A stretch of DNA of 64,000 nucleotides, taken from positions 5,829,001 to 5,893,000 of the forward strand of contig NZ_CP033367.1 in assembly GCF_013170845.1 (NCBI RefSeq), in the 5' to 3' direction. Source of the stretch: Mesorhizobium loti R88b. GTDB taxonomy: Bacteria; Pseudomonadota; Alphaproteobacteria; Rhizobiales; Rhizobiaceae. Shown here one piece after another: positions 54,648-63,763 of the stretch. The notes below the pieces were generated by a model. It worked only from the letters and a program-made list of their open reading frames with translations. It was not told the DNA's origin and ran no database searches. How positions within the stretch are numbered: position 1 is the stretch's first letter; the number at the start of each line of letters is the position of its first letter. Both the position numbers and the translations under genes were made by a program.

Positions 54648-55448
54648 ATGAGCGAGGCAGCGGAGCGCCAAGGGCAGGAGACCCGGGCACCGGTTCTGAC
54701 GGCAAGCCATGTCGTCAGGCGGTTCGGCGGTCTTGTCGCCGTCAATGATGTCTCGTTCGATGTCAAAGCGGGCGAAATCCTCGGCCTGATCGGACCCAAT
54801 GGCGCCGGCAAGACGACCATGTTCGACCTGCTCGCCGGCAGCATATTGCCAACAAGCGGCGATATCCTGCTCAACGGCACGCGCGTCTCCGGTGAAGCCG
54901 CGCATCTGCGCATCGGTCGGGGCCTCGGCCGCACCTTTCAGATCCCGCGCCCGCTACCGAACCTGACGCTGATCGAAAACATCATGCTGGCGGCACAGGG
55001 CCAGGCCGGCGAAAGACTGCTCGCCAATTTCGTCACGCCGTGGCGGGTGACAGCACAAGAAAGGGCAGCCAGGGCGAAGGCACTCGACCTTCTGGAACTC
55101 GTCACCCTCACCCACCTCGCGCAAGAGCCGGCGCGCGTGCTTTCCGGCGGCCAGCGCAAGCTGCTCGAACTCGCCCGCGTCATGATGGCGGACCCGGCGA
55201 TTATCCTGCTCGACGAACCGGCGGCCGGCGTCAACGCGACGCTGCTTGAAGTCATCATCGACCGCATCCGCGACATCAACGCACGCGGCATCACCTTCCT
55301 TTTGATCGAGCACAATATCGACATGGTGACGCGGCTCTGCCATCGCGTGCTGGTCATGGCGAGCGGGCAGCTGCTCAGCGAAGGCACGGCGGAAGAAGTC
55401 GCCCGCGATCCGCGCGTCATCGAGGCCTATCTCGGAGGCACCGCATGA
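54648..55448 (+). CDS. Branched-chain-type ABC importer ATPase (LivG)
   Basis: A 266-residue ATPase with Walker A GPNGAGKTT, the LivG segment IGRGLGRTFQIPRPLPNLT, canonical signature LSGGQRKLLELARVM, Walker B AIILLDEPAAGVNA and switch LLIEHNIDMV. The start is probably ATG 54648; the frame is open from 54549, and a good AGGAGG at 54611-54616 is not followed by a start codon at the normal distance. It overlaps the LivF-type gene by four bases. It serves the importer whose binding protein is at 50165-51424. Confidence 0.92.
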   Translation: MSEAAERQGQETRAPVLTASHVVRRFGGLVAVNDVSFDVKAGEILGLIGPNGAGKTTMFDLLAGSILPTSGDILLNGTRVSGEAAHLRIGRGLGRTFQIPRPLPNLTLIENIMLAAQGQAGERLLANFVTPWRVTAQERAARAKALDLLELVTLTHLAQEPARVLSGGQRKLLELARVMMADPAIILLDEPAAGVNATLLEVIIDRIRDINARGITFLLIEHNIDMVTRLCHRVLVMASGQLLSEGTAEEVARDPRVIEAYLGGTA

Positions 55449-56191
55449 GCGAGACCGTCCTCGATGTCCGCGATCTCGAAGCCGGCTACGAACCAGGCGT
55501 ACCGATTGTGCGCGGCGCCTCGATTACCGTGCGCAAGGGCGAGATAGTCGTCGTCCTCGGCCCCAACGGCGCCGGCAAGTCAAGCTTCATCAAGGCAATC
55601 GCCGGTCTCGTCCCGATCACCGGCGGCACGGTGTTTCTCGACGGCAAGGACATCACCGCCGCACCCGCCCACACCATGGTTCGGCTCGGCCTTGCCTTCG
55701 TGCCGCAGACGGAAAACATCTTTCCGCTGATGTCGGTCGAGGACAATCTCAAGGTTGCCTGCGGTATCCTCGAGCGGCGCGAGATCCCCGCCCGAATCGA
55801 GGAAATGTATGCCGCCTTCCCCGATCTCGTTCGCCAACGCCGCACCGCCGCCGGCAACCTGTCGGGTGGGCAGCGGCAGATGCTGGCTGTCGCACGCGCC
55901 CTGATTGTCCATCCCAAGGTGCTGGTGCTCGACGAACCGTCGGCCGGCCTGTCGCCAAAATTCGTCTCGATGGTGTTCGAGATGCTGGCCGGCATCCGCA
56001 AGTCCGGCGTCACCATCCTTCTGGTCGAACAGAACGCCAAGGCGGCACTGGCCATCGGAGACTGCGCCTATGTGCTGGTCGAGGGCAAGGACCGGCACGA
56101 GGGCGTTGCCTCCGAACTCTGGAACGACCCGGTGGTGGCCGAACTCTATCTCGGCCAGCGGCCGCTCAAGGCCGAAGGAGGTGCGGCATGA
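55445..56191 (+). CDS. Branched-chain-type ABC importer ATPase (LivF)
   Basis: A 248-residue ATPase with Walker A GPNGAGKSS, LivF segment AFVPQTENIFPLMSVEDNL, signature LSGGQRQMLAVARAL, Walker B VLVLDEPSAGLSP and switch ILLVEQNAKAAL. It pairs with the LivG-type subunit and is coupled on both sides by ATGA overlaps. Confidence 0.93.
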   Translation: MSETVLDVRDLEAGYEPGVPIVRGASITVRKGEIVVVLGPNGAGKSSFIKAIAGLVPITGGTVFLDGKDITAAPAHTMVRLGLAFVPQTENIFPLMSVEDNLKVACGILERREIPARIEEMYAAFPDLVRQRRTAAGNLSGGQRQMLAVARALIVHPKVLVLDEPSAGLSPKFVSMVFEMLAGIRKSGVTILLVEQNAKAALAIGDCAYVLVEGKDRHEGVASELWNDPVVAELYLGQRPLKAEGGAA

Positions 56192-57096
56192 GCCTGCAAT
56201 TTGTCGTCGACGGATTGCTGACCGGCTCCATGATCGGGCTTGGCGCCATCGGCGTGACGCTGACCTATTCGATCCTGCGCTTTTCCAACTTCGCCCATGG
56301 CGACTTCATGGCCTGGGGCACCTATGCGACGCTCGCCGTCGTCAGCGCCATTGGCGCGACATTCGGCAAGGTGGCGCCCATTGGTCCGCTGTCTTTTGGC
56401 TGGCCGCTGTTGGTTGCGCTGGTCGCCGGCATGGCCTTCACAGCCTTGCTGGCGTTGCTGCTTGACAGAGTGCTGTTTTCGCGGCTGCGCTCGCAGGGGC
56501 AAGCGATCATCGTGGTGATGGCGAGCTTCGGCGCCTCGATGGCGCTGCGCAGCCTGCTCGAATTCACCTTCACCTCGCGGCCGACCTATTTTAGCCGGGC
56601 GATCCAGATCGCCATGCCGGTCGGCTTCGGCATCCGCATCACCCCCGACCAGATCGCACTTCTGCTGCTGACCGCCGTGCTGGTGCTCGGCGTCCATCTG
56701 TTGATGACACGCACGCAGACCGGGCGCTCCATGCAGGCGCTGAGCCAGAATGCGGCACTGGCCCGCATTGTCGGCATCGACGTCGCCAGCGTGGTGCGCG
56801 TCACCTGGGTCATTGGCGGGGCGCTGGCCTGCGTCGCCGGCGTGATGATCGGCATTCTGGTGCAGATTCGCCCGTTCATGGGCTTCGACATGCTGCTGCC
56901 GATGTTTGCAGCCGCCATTCTCGGCGGCATCGGCAGCATTCCGGGCGCGGTGCTCGGCGGCCTGATCATCGGGCTCGCCGAAGCCGGCGCGGTGCAGCTG
57001 ATCGGCGCCGAATGGCGCGCCGCCGTCTCCTTTATCATCCTGATGGCGGTGCTGTTCGTGCGGCCGATCGGCCTGTTTGGTGTGGGGGAACGCTGA
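56188..57096 (+). CDS. Branched-chain-type ABC importer permease (LivH)
   Basis: A 302-residue permease with about eight hydrophobic segments. It carries the family opening FVVDGLLTGSMIGLGAIGVTLTYSILRFSNFAHGDFM (FAHGD as the LivH hallmark), the coupling loop ALSQNAALARIVGIDVASVVRVTW and the segment LGGIGSIPGAVLGGLIIGL. It forms the channel with the LivM-type protein; its stop overlaps that gene's ATG (TGATG). Confidence 0.93.
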   Translation: MSLQFVVDGLLTGSMIGLGAIGVTLTYSILRFSNFAHGDFMAWGTYATLAVVSAIGATFGKVAPIGPLSFGWPLLVALVAGMAFTALLALLLDRVLFSRLRSQGQAIIVVMASFGASMALRSLLEFTFTSRPTYFSRAIQIAMPVGFGIRITPDQIALLLLTAVLVLGVHLLMTRTQTGRSMQALSQNAALARIVGIDVASVVRVTWVIGGALACVAGVMIGILVQIRPFMGFDMLLPMFAAAILGGIGSIPGAVLGGLIIGLAEAGAVQLIGAEWRAAVSFIILMAVLFVRPIGLFGVGER

Positions 57097-58073
57097 TGGA
57101 CCTGCTCGGCTACGGCGCCTTCTTCCTGACTACAGCGCTGATCTTTTCACTGGTCACGCTGGGGCTCAATCTGCAGTGGGGGCTGACCGGCCTGTTCAAT
57201 GTAGGCCTCGCCGGCTTCGTCGCCATCGGCGCCTATACGTCGGCGCTGCTGACCACGCCGGACGATGCGGCGCGGCTCGGTGGCTTCGGCCTGCCGATCC
57301 TGGTCGGCTGGCTGGGCGCCATGGTCGTCGGCGGCATCGCGGCAGCGCTGACCGGCATGGCAACGCTGCGGCTCAGGTCCGACTATCTCGCGATCACCAC
57401 CTTCGGCGTCGCCGTGGTCGTGCAACTCGTCGCGCTCAATGCGCAGAAACTGACCGGCGGTCCGTTCGGCATTGGCTTCATCCCGCGCCCCTTCGGCAGC
57501 CTTGCCGAGACGCCGCTGCTGTTCAACCTGTCGAACCTTGCGGTCGTTTCGGGCGTCACGCTGATCGTCTATCTCGCGCTGGCGCATCTGTCGCGCAGCC
57601 CCTGGGGGCGCGTGTTGAAAGCTCTTCGCGAGGATGAGCGCGCGGCGATCTCACTCGGCAAGAGCGCGCGCTTCTACCGCGTCCAGGCTTTTGCCGTCGG
57701 TGGCGCCATCATGGCGCTGGCCGGGGCATTGCAGGCGCATTTCACCGGCTTCATCGCGCCCGACAATTACCTGCCGATCCTGACCTTCCAGATCTGGGTG
57801 ATGCTGATCGTCGGTGGCTCGGGCAGCAATCTCGGTGCCGTCGTCGGCAGCATTCTGGTGTGGGGCATATGGGCCGGATCGGGCACGCTGACCAGTGTGC
57901 TGTTTGCGCCCGAGCAACAGGCACGCGCCGCCTCGCTGCAGATCGTCGCCATCGGCGTCATGCTCTGCGTCATCCTACTGATCAGGCCGAACGGATTGTT
58001 CGGCGACAGGGCACAGCGCCGCTTCGGCAAGCGGGCGAAGGCGGTCGTAACCAAGACCAGTTCCGGCTCATGA
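57096..58073 (+). CDS. Branched-chain-type ABC importer permease (LivM)
   Basis: A 325-residue permease with about nine hydrophobic segments. Diagnostic LivM regions are LNLQWGLTGLFNVGLAGFVAIGAY near residue 30 and the coupling loop LREDERAAISLGKSARFYRVQAFAVG. ATG 57096 is chosen because it overlaps the LivH stop. Its end overlaps the flavoprotein gene by ATGA, which ties the oxidase to this importer. Confidence 0.92.
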   Translation: MDLLGYGAFFLTTALIFSLVTLGLNLQWGLTGLFNVGLAGFVAIGAYTSALLTTPDDAARLGGFGLPILVGWLGAMVVGGIAAALTGMATLRLRSDYLAITTFGVAVVVQLVALNAQKLTGGPFGIGFIPRPFGSLAETPLLFNLSNLAVVSGVTLIVYLALAHLSRSPWGRVLKALREDERAAISLGKSARFYRVQAFAVGGAIMALAGALQAHFTGFIAPDNYLPILTFQIWVMLIVGGSGSNLGAVVGSILVWGIWAGSGTLTSVLFAPEQQARAASLQIVAIGVMLCVILLIRPNGLFGDRAQRRFGKRAKAVVTKTSSGS

Positions 58074-59374
58074 CCGCTGCAATCCGCCAGGAGGCGCATA
58101 GCGCCTCACTCTGGCGCGCCGTCAGCCGCAACCGCCTCGACAGGCCGGCATTGCAAGGCCAGCTCGACGCAGACCTTGCGATTGTCGGCGGCGGCTTCTC
58201 CGGTCTTTCAACCGCCCTGCACGCGGCCGAGAGAGGGCTTCGCGTCGTCGTTCTCGAGGCGGAAATCGTCGCCTGGGGCGCGACCGGCAGGAATGCCGGA
58301 TTCGTCGTGCCGAACTTTGCCAAGATGGACCCGGACAACATCTTTGCGCATCTCGGCCAAGAGCGCGGCGAGAGGCTGATCGATTTTGCCGCCGGCAGTG
58401 CCGATCTGGTCTTCGGCCTTATCGAACGGCACGGCATCGACTGCGACGCCGTGCAGAGCGGATGGATCCAGCCGGCGCATTCGCCTGCCGCTTTCGAGAA
58501 GGTCAAATCGCGAGCCGGACAATGGGCACGGCGCGGCCGGCCAGCCGTTGTTTTGGACCGGCAGGAAATCGAAATGTTGACGGGCATGCGCGGCTATGTC
58601 GGCGGCTGGATGGACCGTTCGGGTGGTGTGCTCAATCCGGTCGCCTACGCGAACGGACTGGCCAACGCAGCGGAGAAAGCCGGCGCTGGGATTTTCGAGC
58701 GCACACCGGTCACCTCCGTCGATCGCAAGGCTGATGGCTGGATGCTGAAAACGCCGTCGGGCTCGGTGCGTGCCGGTAAGGTGCTGATCGCCACCAACGC
58801 CTATGGCGGGTCGCTCAATCCCCTGCTGCAGCGGACCTATATCCCGCTGAAGGTTTTCCAGATGGCGACCGAGCCGCTGCCGCGCGAAGTGCGCATGCGG
58901 CTGCTCCCCGGCGGGCAAGGCGCTGGCGACACCAGGCGCAATCTCTTCACCTTCCGCTTCGACGCCGACAACCGGCTGATCAGCGGCGGCATGCATATTC
59001 TGGGTGCCGGTGCAGACACGCGCGTGCCGCAAACCATCTGGCGACGGCTTGGCCATCATCTCGATCTGCCTGACCTCCCGCGACTTGCCTACAGCTGGTC
59101 GGGAATGGCGGCGGTCGAACCGGATTTCCTGCCGCACCTTCTGGACCTCGGGCCGGGCCTCATCGCCGGCCGCGCCTGCAATGGGCGCGGCATTGCGATG
59201 ACGACGGCGATGGGCAAGGTGTTGGCCGACTGGGCAAAGGGAATCGAGGCGCGTGATTTGCCGCTGCCCTTTGCGCCGCCGGCGCCGATCCCGTTCCACG
59301 CGCTGCTGCGGCACGCGCCCAACATGCTGCTGGTATGGAGCATGCTGCGCGACCGGCTGGACGAGGCCAGATAG
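58070..59374 (+). CDS. FAD-dependent amine/amino-acid oxidase (DAO family)
   Basis: A 434-residue flavoprotein of the D-amino-acid-oxidase/glycine-oxidase type, close to OrdL/PuuB-like enzymes. The dinucleotide motif is DLAIVGGGFSGLSTALHAAERGLRVVVLEA (about residue 27), followed by AWGATGRNAGFVVP and near the end GLIAGRACNGRGIAMTTAMGKVLADW. It would oxidise the C-N bond of an amine or N-substituted amino acid. ATG 58070 overlaps the importer's LivM stop. It converges on the GntR gene at 59399. Confidence 0.88.
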   Translation: MTAAIRQEAHSASLWRAVSRNRLDRPALQGQLDADLAIVGGGFSGLSTALHAAERGLRVVVLEAEIVAWGATGRNAGFVVPNFAKMDPDNIFAHLGQERGERLIDFAAGSADLVFGLIERHGIDCDAVQSGWIQPAHSPAAFEKVKSRAGQWARRGRPAVVLDRQEIEMLTGMRGYVGGWMDRSGGVLNPVAYANGLANAAEKAGAGIFERTPVTSVDRKADGWMLKTPSGSVRAGKVLIATNAYGGSLNPLLQRTYIPLKVFQMATEPLPREVRMRLLPGGQGAGDTRRNLFTFRFDADNRLISGGMHILGAGADTRVPQTIWRRLGHHLDLPDLPRLAYSWSGMAAVEPDFLPHLLDLGPGLIAGRACNGRGIAMTTAMGKVLADWAKGIEARDLPLPFAPPAPIPFHALLRHAPNMLLVWSMLRDRLDEAR

Positions 59375-59398
59375 GGCGGTCGCGTCTCGCCGCGCGGA

Positions 59399-60055
59399 TC
59401 AGTCGGCCGTGCGGAGATTTTCGGAGAGAATCGCGGCTGCCACGGTGATGTCCTGTTCAAGGGAGGCCCGGACAGCAGGACCATTGCGCTGCTCCAGCGC
59501 GGCAACAATCCTGCGATGCGCGTCGTTGGACTGCGGAATGTAGCGATCAGCCCGCATCAAATGCTTGAGATAAGGACCGACCCGGCCCCAGAGATCGCGG
59601 ATCATGTTCAAAACGATCGGTGCGCCGGCATGCTGGTAGATGGCGAAGTGGAAGGCTTCGTTCAGCGTGAGGTAGGCCCGGGCGTCGCCTGCCTCGACGG
59701 CGTGCTGCATGCCGACCAACATCGCCTGGATGTCGACCAGCCCGCTTTCGCTCATCCGCGATGCGGCCATCTCGCCAGCCAGCCCTTCGACGGCGATGCG
59801 TATATGGGTCAGCTCCTCGAAGGCGGCGGCCGACAGCAAGGGCACGATAACCGAGCGGTTGTTCTGCATCTCCAGCAGCCGCTCGGCGACCAGCCTTTGC
59901 AGCGCCTCGCGGATCGGTGTCGTCGAGATGCCGAATGTCTCGGCGAGCTTGCGGATGACCAGTGTCTGGCCCGGGCTGAAACCGCCTGAAATCAATTCCT
60001 GCTTGAGCGCGCCATAGGCGCGGTCGTTGAGGGTTTGATGTTCAAGCTTCAGCAT
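59399..60055 (-). CDS. GntR-family regulator (FCD subfamily), second in the region
   Basis: A 218-residue regulator: HTH from LNDRAYGALKQELISGGFSPGQTLVIRKLAETFGISTTPIREALQRLVAERLLEM, then an FCD domain with IRIAVEGLAGEMAASRMS and His positions in NEAFHFAIYQHAGAP and AHRRIVAAL. I chose ATG 60055; the upstream in-frame extension shadows the PLP gene. It lies 16 bases after the class-III PLP gene and ends that leftward operon, so it probably regulates it from the promoter at about 63764-63783. Confidence 0.9.
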   Translation of the reverse strand: MLKLEHQTLNDRAYGALKQELISGGFSPGQTLVIRKLAETFGISTTPIREALQRLVAERLLEMQNNRSVIVPLLSAAAFEELTHIRIAVEGLAGEMAASRMSESGLVDIQAMLVGMQHAVEAGDARAYLTLNEAFHFAIYQHAGAPIVLNMIRDLWGRVGPYLKHLMRADRYIPQSNDAHRRIVAALEQRNGPAVRASLEQDITVAAAILSENLRTAD

Positions 60056-60071
60056 GCGCGGCCCGCTCCGA

Positions 60072-61382
60072 TCACCAGTTCGACAAAGCGCCATCAAGCG
60101 TCTCGGCCAGTTGCTCGGCATTGTCCCTGGCAAAGGGCAGCGGTGGCCTGATCTTGAGGACATTGCCGCGCGGACCGCAGGACGAGATCAGCACGCCATC
60201 CTCGCGCATGGCTTCGACAATCGCCGATGTTTTGGTGGCGGCCAAGCCGTCGTTGCCTTCCGCCGTCAGTTCGACGCCGAAATAGAGGCCGTTGTGCCTG
60301 ACGTCACCGACCATGCCGTGCCGGCTCTGCAGCGCGTCCAAGAGTTCGCCCGTATAGACGCCGACATTGCGCGCGTTCTCGATCAGCCCTTCGCCTTCGA
60401 TCACGTCGAGCACGGCGATGCCGACAGCGGCCGCGACCGGATTGCCGCCGAATGTGTTGAAGTAGCCGGTGTTCGAGCCGAAGGATGAAACAAGCTGCGG
60501 CCGCACGAGCACCGCCCCCATTGGATGCCCATCGCCGATCGGCTTGCCCATGGTGACGATGTCGGGCTCGATGCCATAATTGGCAAAACCCCACATGCCC
60601 TGGCCAAGCCGGCCGAAACCGGACTGGACCTCGTCGGCAATGACGATACCGCCAGCCTTCCTTACATGATCCGCCGCCTCGCGCATGACAGCCGCATCGG
60701 GGAAGAAAATGCCGTCGCTGGAAAAGGCCGAGTCGAGCAACAGCGCGGCGGGACGGATGTTTTGTGCGCGCATATCCTCGATGGCGGCGGCGACATTTCT
60801 GGCGAAATCCTGCGCGGCACGGCCATGGTCGCGGAACGTGTCCGGCGCTGCCACGGTCCGGTGGTGCGCGGGCACACCCTTGGCGCCAACTGCCGCCGGC
60901 GACAGCTGCGCCGTGGCGATCGTGGCGCCGTGATAGGCGAAGTCGGTGATGATGACGCCCGTGCCGCCGCTCGAATGCTGGGCGATGCGGATGGCGAGGT
61001 CGTTGGCCTCGCTGCCAGTGCAAGTGAACATGGCGTGGCCAAGATGGGCCGGAACGGTGCCGAGCAGTCTTTCCGCGTAGTCGAGGATGATCTCGCTCAA
61101 GTAGCGCGTGTGCGTGTTGAGCGAGGCGGCCTGCCCCGACAGGGCCTCGACGACGCGCGGATGGCAGTGCCCGACCGAAGCGACATTGTTGTAGGCGTCG
61201 AGGAATCTGCGTCCCTGCGCATCGTAGAGCCAGACGCCGCTGCCGCGCACCAGATGGATTGGGTTGCGGTAGAAGGCACGATAGGTCGGCCCAAGCAGCC
61301 GCGCACGGCGCTCGAGCAGGGCTTGCTCGGATGCCGTCGGGCCGGCATTTGCAGGATATGGCGAGGACTGGGACAAGAGCAT
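60072..61382 (-). CDS. Class-III PLP-dependent aminotransferase or phospho-lyase
   Basis: A 436-residue fold-type-I PLP enzyme, class III. The PLP aspartate is in GIVIADEVQSGFGRLG, the Schiff-base Lys in IVTMGKPIGDGHPMGAV near residue 279, and the family sugar-like segments FLDAYNNVASVGHCHPRV and HAMFTCTGSEANDLAIRIAQ are seen. The DAYNNVASVGHCHP wording recalls the AGXT2L/ETNPPL group, which are phospho-lyases on O-phosphoethanolamine or phosphohydroxylysine, not transaminases. The kinase gene one base upstream makes that reading attractive. An ordinary omega-aminotransferase remains possible. Confidence 0.85.
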   Translation of the reverse strand: MLLSQSSPYPANAGPTASEQALLERRARLLGPTYRAFYRNPIHLVRGSGVWLYDAQGRRFLDAYNNVASVGHCHPRVVEALSGQAASLNTHTRYLSEIILDYAERLLGTVPAHLGHAMFTCTGSEANDLAIRIAQHSSGGTGVIITDFAYHGATIATAQLSPAAVGAKGVPAHHRTVAAPDTFRDHGRAAQDFARNVAAAIEDMRAQNIRPAALLLDSAFSSDGIFFPDAAVMREAADHVRKAGGIVIADEVQSGFGRLGQGMWGFANYGIEPDIVTMGKPIGDGHPMGAVLVRPQLVSSFGSNTGYFNTFGGNPVAAAVGIAVLDVIEGEGLIENARNVGVYTGELLDALQSRHGMVGDVRHNGLYFGVELTAEGNDGLAATKTSAIVEAMREDGVLISSCGPRGNVLKIRPPLPFARDNAEQLAETLDGALSNW

Positions 61383-62441
61383 CTACTCCGGATTGGAATG
61401 GTCGAGAAAATAGCGGCGGGCCTCATCGGACGAGAGCCCGTCCAGCCGTTGGAGCGAGACCCAGACCTCGGTGATGAGGCGCAGCACATAGTCGCGCTTG
61501 GCCGGAAACCGCTCGGCCTGCCAGCTGGCGATGTTGGCGATGAGCGCAAGGCGAGCACGGATCAGATCGAAAAGAATGCCGATCTCTTCGACCTCCAGAG
61601 GCTGCACTGATTGATAGGCAGCGACGAAGCGCGCGGCCGGGGCCAGCGGATGGCCTTGCGCCGGCCAGCGGTAGACGGCGCCGATGGCGAGATCGCAGAT
61701 CAGCGGCGAATGGATCATGTCGCCGAAATCGAGGATGCCGGTCACGACTTCCGGCCGCGAGGCGTCCATCACCACATTGTAGGAATTCATGTCGTTGTGG
61801 ACGATCTGGGCGCGCAGGGTCGGGATGACCGGCGCAGCATGCTGCTCGAAAGCGTCCATGACGCGTTCGACCATGGCCCGGTGGCCGGTGTCAGTGATGT
61901 CAGCCAGCATCGGCCGTGTCTTGGCGACCTTGCGGATGTCCCAGAGCAGGTCGCTGCCGGCGGCCGGATGGAAGAAGCCGCGCAGTGCCCGGCCAAGCCG
62001 GGCGAGGAAGATGCCGAGATTGCGATCCTGCGCTGCTGAGGTCGGAGATCGCGCAAGCAACTGGCCGGGCAGATAGGTGACCAGACGGATGATGCGCGGC
62101 GCCGATCCACCGACGCTGACCGCGAACTGCGCTTCGCCCGCAAGGCTCTTGCGTACCGAAGGGACCGGCAAGGTCGGGTCGATGGCGAGGATGTGGTCCA
62201 GCGCCTTGTTCTGGAAATCGGTAAAGCCGGCTTCTTCCGCCGGGTGGGAGACCTTCAGGACGAACTGGCCCTCGCCGTCGGTCTGGATGTGGAAATTGTG
62301 GTCGCGTTCGCCGGGTAACGGGCGCGCACTGCCGGTGAGGCCGTAGTGCCGGCGCAAGATGGCCAACGCGTCGGCGATCGAAACGTCAGGCGCGTCCTCG
62401 GCGAGCGTTTCTCCGAAGCCGTCAGTCACGGCTGCGTTCAT
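61383..62441 (-). CDS. Aminoglycoside-phosphotransferase-fold kinase (hydroxylysine-kinase-like)
   Basis: A 352-residue kinase of the APH/choline-kinase fold. The N-terminal lobe has the strand GQFVLKVSHP with the ATP-binding Lys; the catalytic motif is IVHNDMNSYNVVMD (H-x-D-x5-N, Asp near residue 220) and the metal-binding ILDFGDMIHSP follows. The overall pattern, with REHDHNFHI-like ERDHNFHIQ near the start, recalls hydroxylysine kinase (HYKK/AGPHD1) and homologues that are fused to class-III PLP enzymes in other bacteria. Here the two are adjacent genes. It would phosphorylate a hydroxy group of an amino-alcohol or hydroxy-amino-acid. Its start overlaps the M20 gene end. Confidence 0.82.
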   Translation of the reverse strand: MNAAVTDGFGETLAEDAPDVSIADALAILRRHYGLTGSARPLPGERDHNFHIQTDGEGQFVLKVSHPAEEAGFTDFQNKALDHILAIDPTLPVPSVRKSLAGEAQFAVSVGGSAPRIIRLVTYLPGQLLARSPTSAAQDRNLGIFLARLGRALRGFFHPAAGSDLLWDIRKVAKTRPMLADITDTGHRAMVERVMDAFEQHAAPVIPTLRAQIVHNDMNSYNVVMDASRPEVVTGILDFGDMIHSPLICDLAIGAVYRWPAQGHPLAPAARFVAAYQSVQPLEVEEIGILFDLIRARLALIANIASWQAERFPAKRDYVLRLITEVWVSLQRLDGLSSDEARRYFLDHSNPE

Positions 62442-63739
62442 GAGCTCATCTCCGGATCGGTGGGCTCAAGACCGCACCAGTCGGCGATGAACAGCGCAAT
62501 GGTCTGGGTGACCTTGCGCACCGAATCGAGATCGACGGCCTCGTCATAACCATGCGGCATGCGGCAGATCGGGCCGTAGACGATTGCCGGCGTGTCGGCA
62601 TAGAGGCCGAAGAAGCGTGCATCCGTCGTCGCCGAGGTGACATGCTCCTGCAGCGGCTCGCCCCACACGGCGGTATGGCTACGGCGCAGCACGGCTTCCA
62701 TCTCGTCGGCACCCTCCAGCACATAGCCCTCGGCCATGAAGCCGTTGTAGCTCATTGTGGGCGGGCGATTGGCAAGGAACGGATCGGCGCGCGCCGCTTC
62801 GGCGATGCAGGCTTCTAGCTCGGCCCTGGCATCTTCGAGGCGTTGGCCGGGATAGGTGGCGACACGCATCTCGAAGACACAGCGTGCCGGAACGCTCGAT
62901 GTCCACTCGCCACCCTCGATCTTGCCGAGGTTGAAGCGGATCGGGTGCGGGTGATTGCAAAAATGCGGATCATCGATCTTGCGCGCGTTCCAGACGATTT
63001 CGAGCTGCTTCAGGGCCTGGATGATGACGAAGGCTTTCTCGATGGCATTGGCGCCGGCCGAGAAAGCCCCTGACGCATGCTGCGGATCGCCGTCAACCTC
63101 GACCCTGAACCAGATCGGCCCGACCTGCGCGCGCATCAGCCTCGGTTCCAGCGGCTCGGGAATGAAGGCGGCATCGGCGCGGTAGCCGCGCTGCAGACAA
63201 GCGAGCGCGCCATTGCCGGTGCATTCCTCCTCGACCACCGACTGGAGGTAAACATTCGCGGCCGGCTGATAGCCAAGGCCGCGCAAGGCGGCCAGCGCGT
63301 AGAGACAGGCGGACAGGCCGGCCTTCATGTCGCCGGCGCCGCGGCCATGCATCCAGCCATCCTCGATCGCCGGATCGTAGGGATCACGCTCCCAGCGGTC
63401 GAGCGGTCCCGTCGGCACCACATCGATATGGCCGTTGAGGATCAGCGAGCGGCCGGTGGCTTTTCGCGGCGTGTGGGTGGCAACGACATTGAAAGCGTCA
63501 TCGTAGGAAACCGCCACCGGCGAAAACCCCGGCAGGTCGCGGATCGCATCGACATCGACACGCCACATGTCGACCGCATAGCCATCGGCCTGGTAGGCAG
63601 CCGCCATGAAGGATTGCGCAGCGTGCTCCTCGCCACGCTGGGAGGGAAAGCGCACGAGGTCGGCCAGGAACGCGACTTGCCGCGCGAAGCCGTCATCGAC
63701 CGCGCTTAGAATGGCTTCGTCGGCAATTCGCTCAGGCAT
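62438..63739 (-). CDS. M20-family metallohydrolase (ArgE/DapE type)
   Basis: A 433-residue zinc amidohydrolase. Ligands are placed by motif: ILNGHIDVVP (first His and Asp), GRGAGDMKAG (bridging Asp), VVEEECTGNG (catalytic Glu pair) and MPHGYDEAVDLD (last His). The middle is a dimerisation domain (RAQVGPIWFRVEVDGDPQHAS). Such enzymes remove an N-acyl group from an amino acid or open a related amide. It is the first gene of the leftward operon, so the pathway may begin with deacylation. ATG 63739 is chosen; a start 13 codons upstream would overlap the operator-like repeat. Confidence 0.89.
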   Translation of the reverse strand: MPERIADEAILSAVDDGFARQVAFLADLVRFPSQRGEEHAAQSFMAAAYQADGYAVDMWRVDVDAIRDLPGFSPVAVSYDDAFNVVATHTPRKATGRSLILNGHIDVVPTGPLDRWERDPYDPAIEDGWMHGRGAGDMKAGLSACLYALAALRGLGYQPAANVYLQSVVEEECTGNGALACLQRGYRADAAFIPEPLEPRLMRAQVGPIWFRVEVDGDPQHASGAFSAGANAIEKAFVIIQALKQLEIVWNARKIDDPHFCNHPHPIRFNLGKIEGGEWTSSVPARCVFEMRVATYPGQRLEDARAELEACIAEAARADPFLANRPPTMSYNGFMAEGYVLEGADEMEAVLRRSHTAVWGEPLQEHVTSATTDARFFGLYADTPAIVYGPICRMPHGYDEAVDLDSVRKVTQTIALFIADWCGLEPTDPEMSS

Positions 63740-63763
63740 GATATTCCGCTTTCCCGTGAATGG

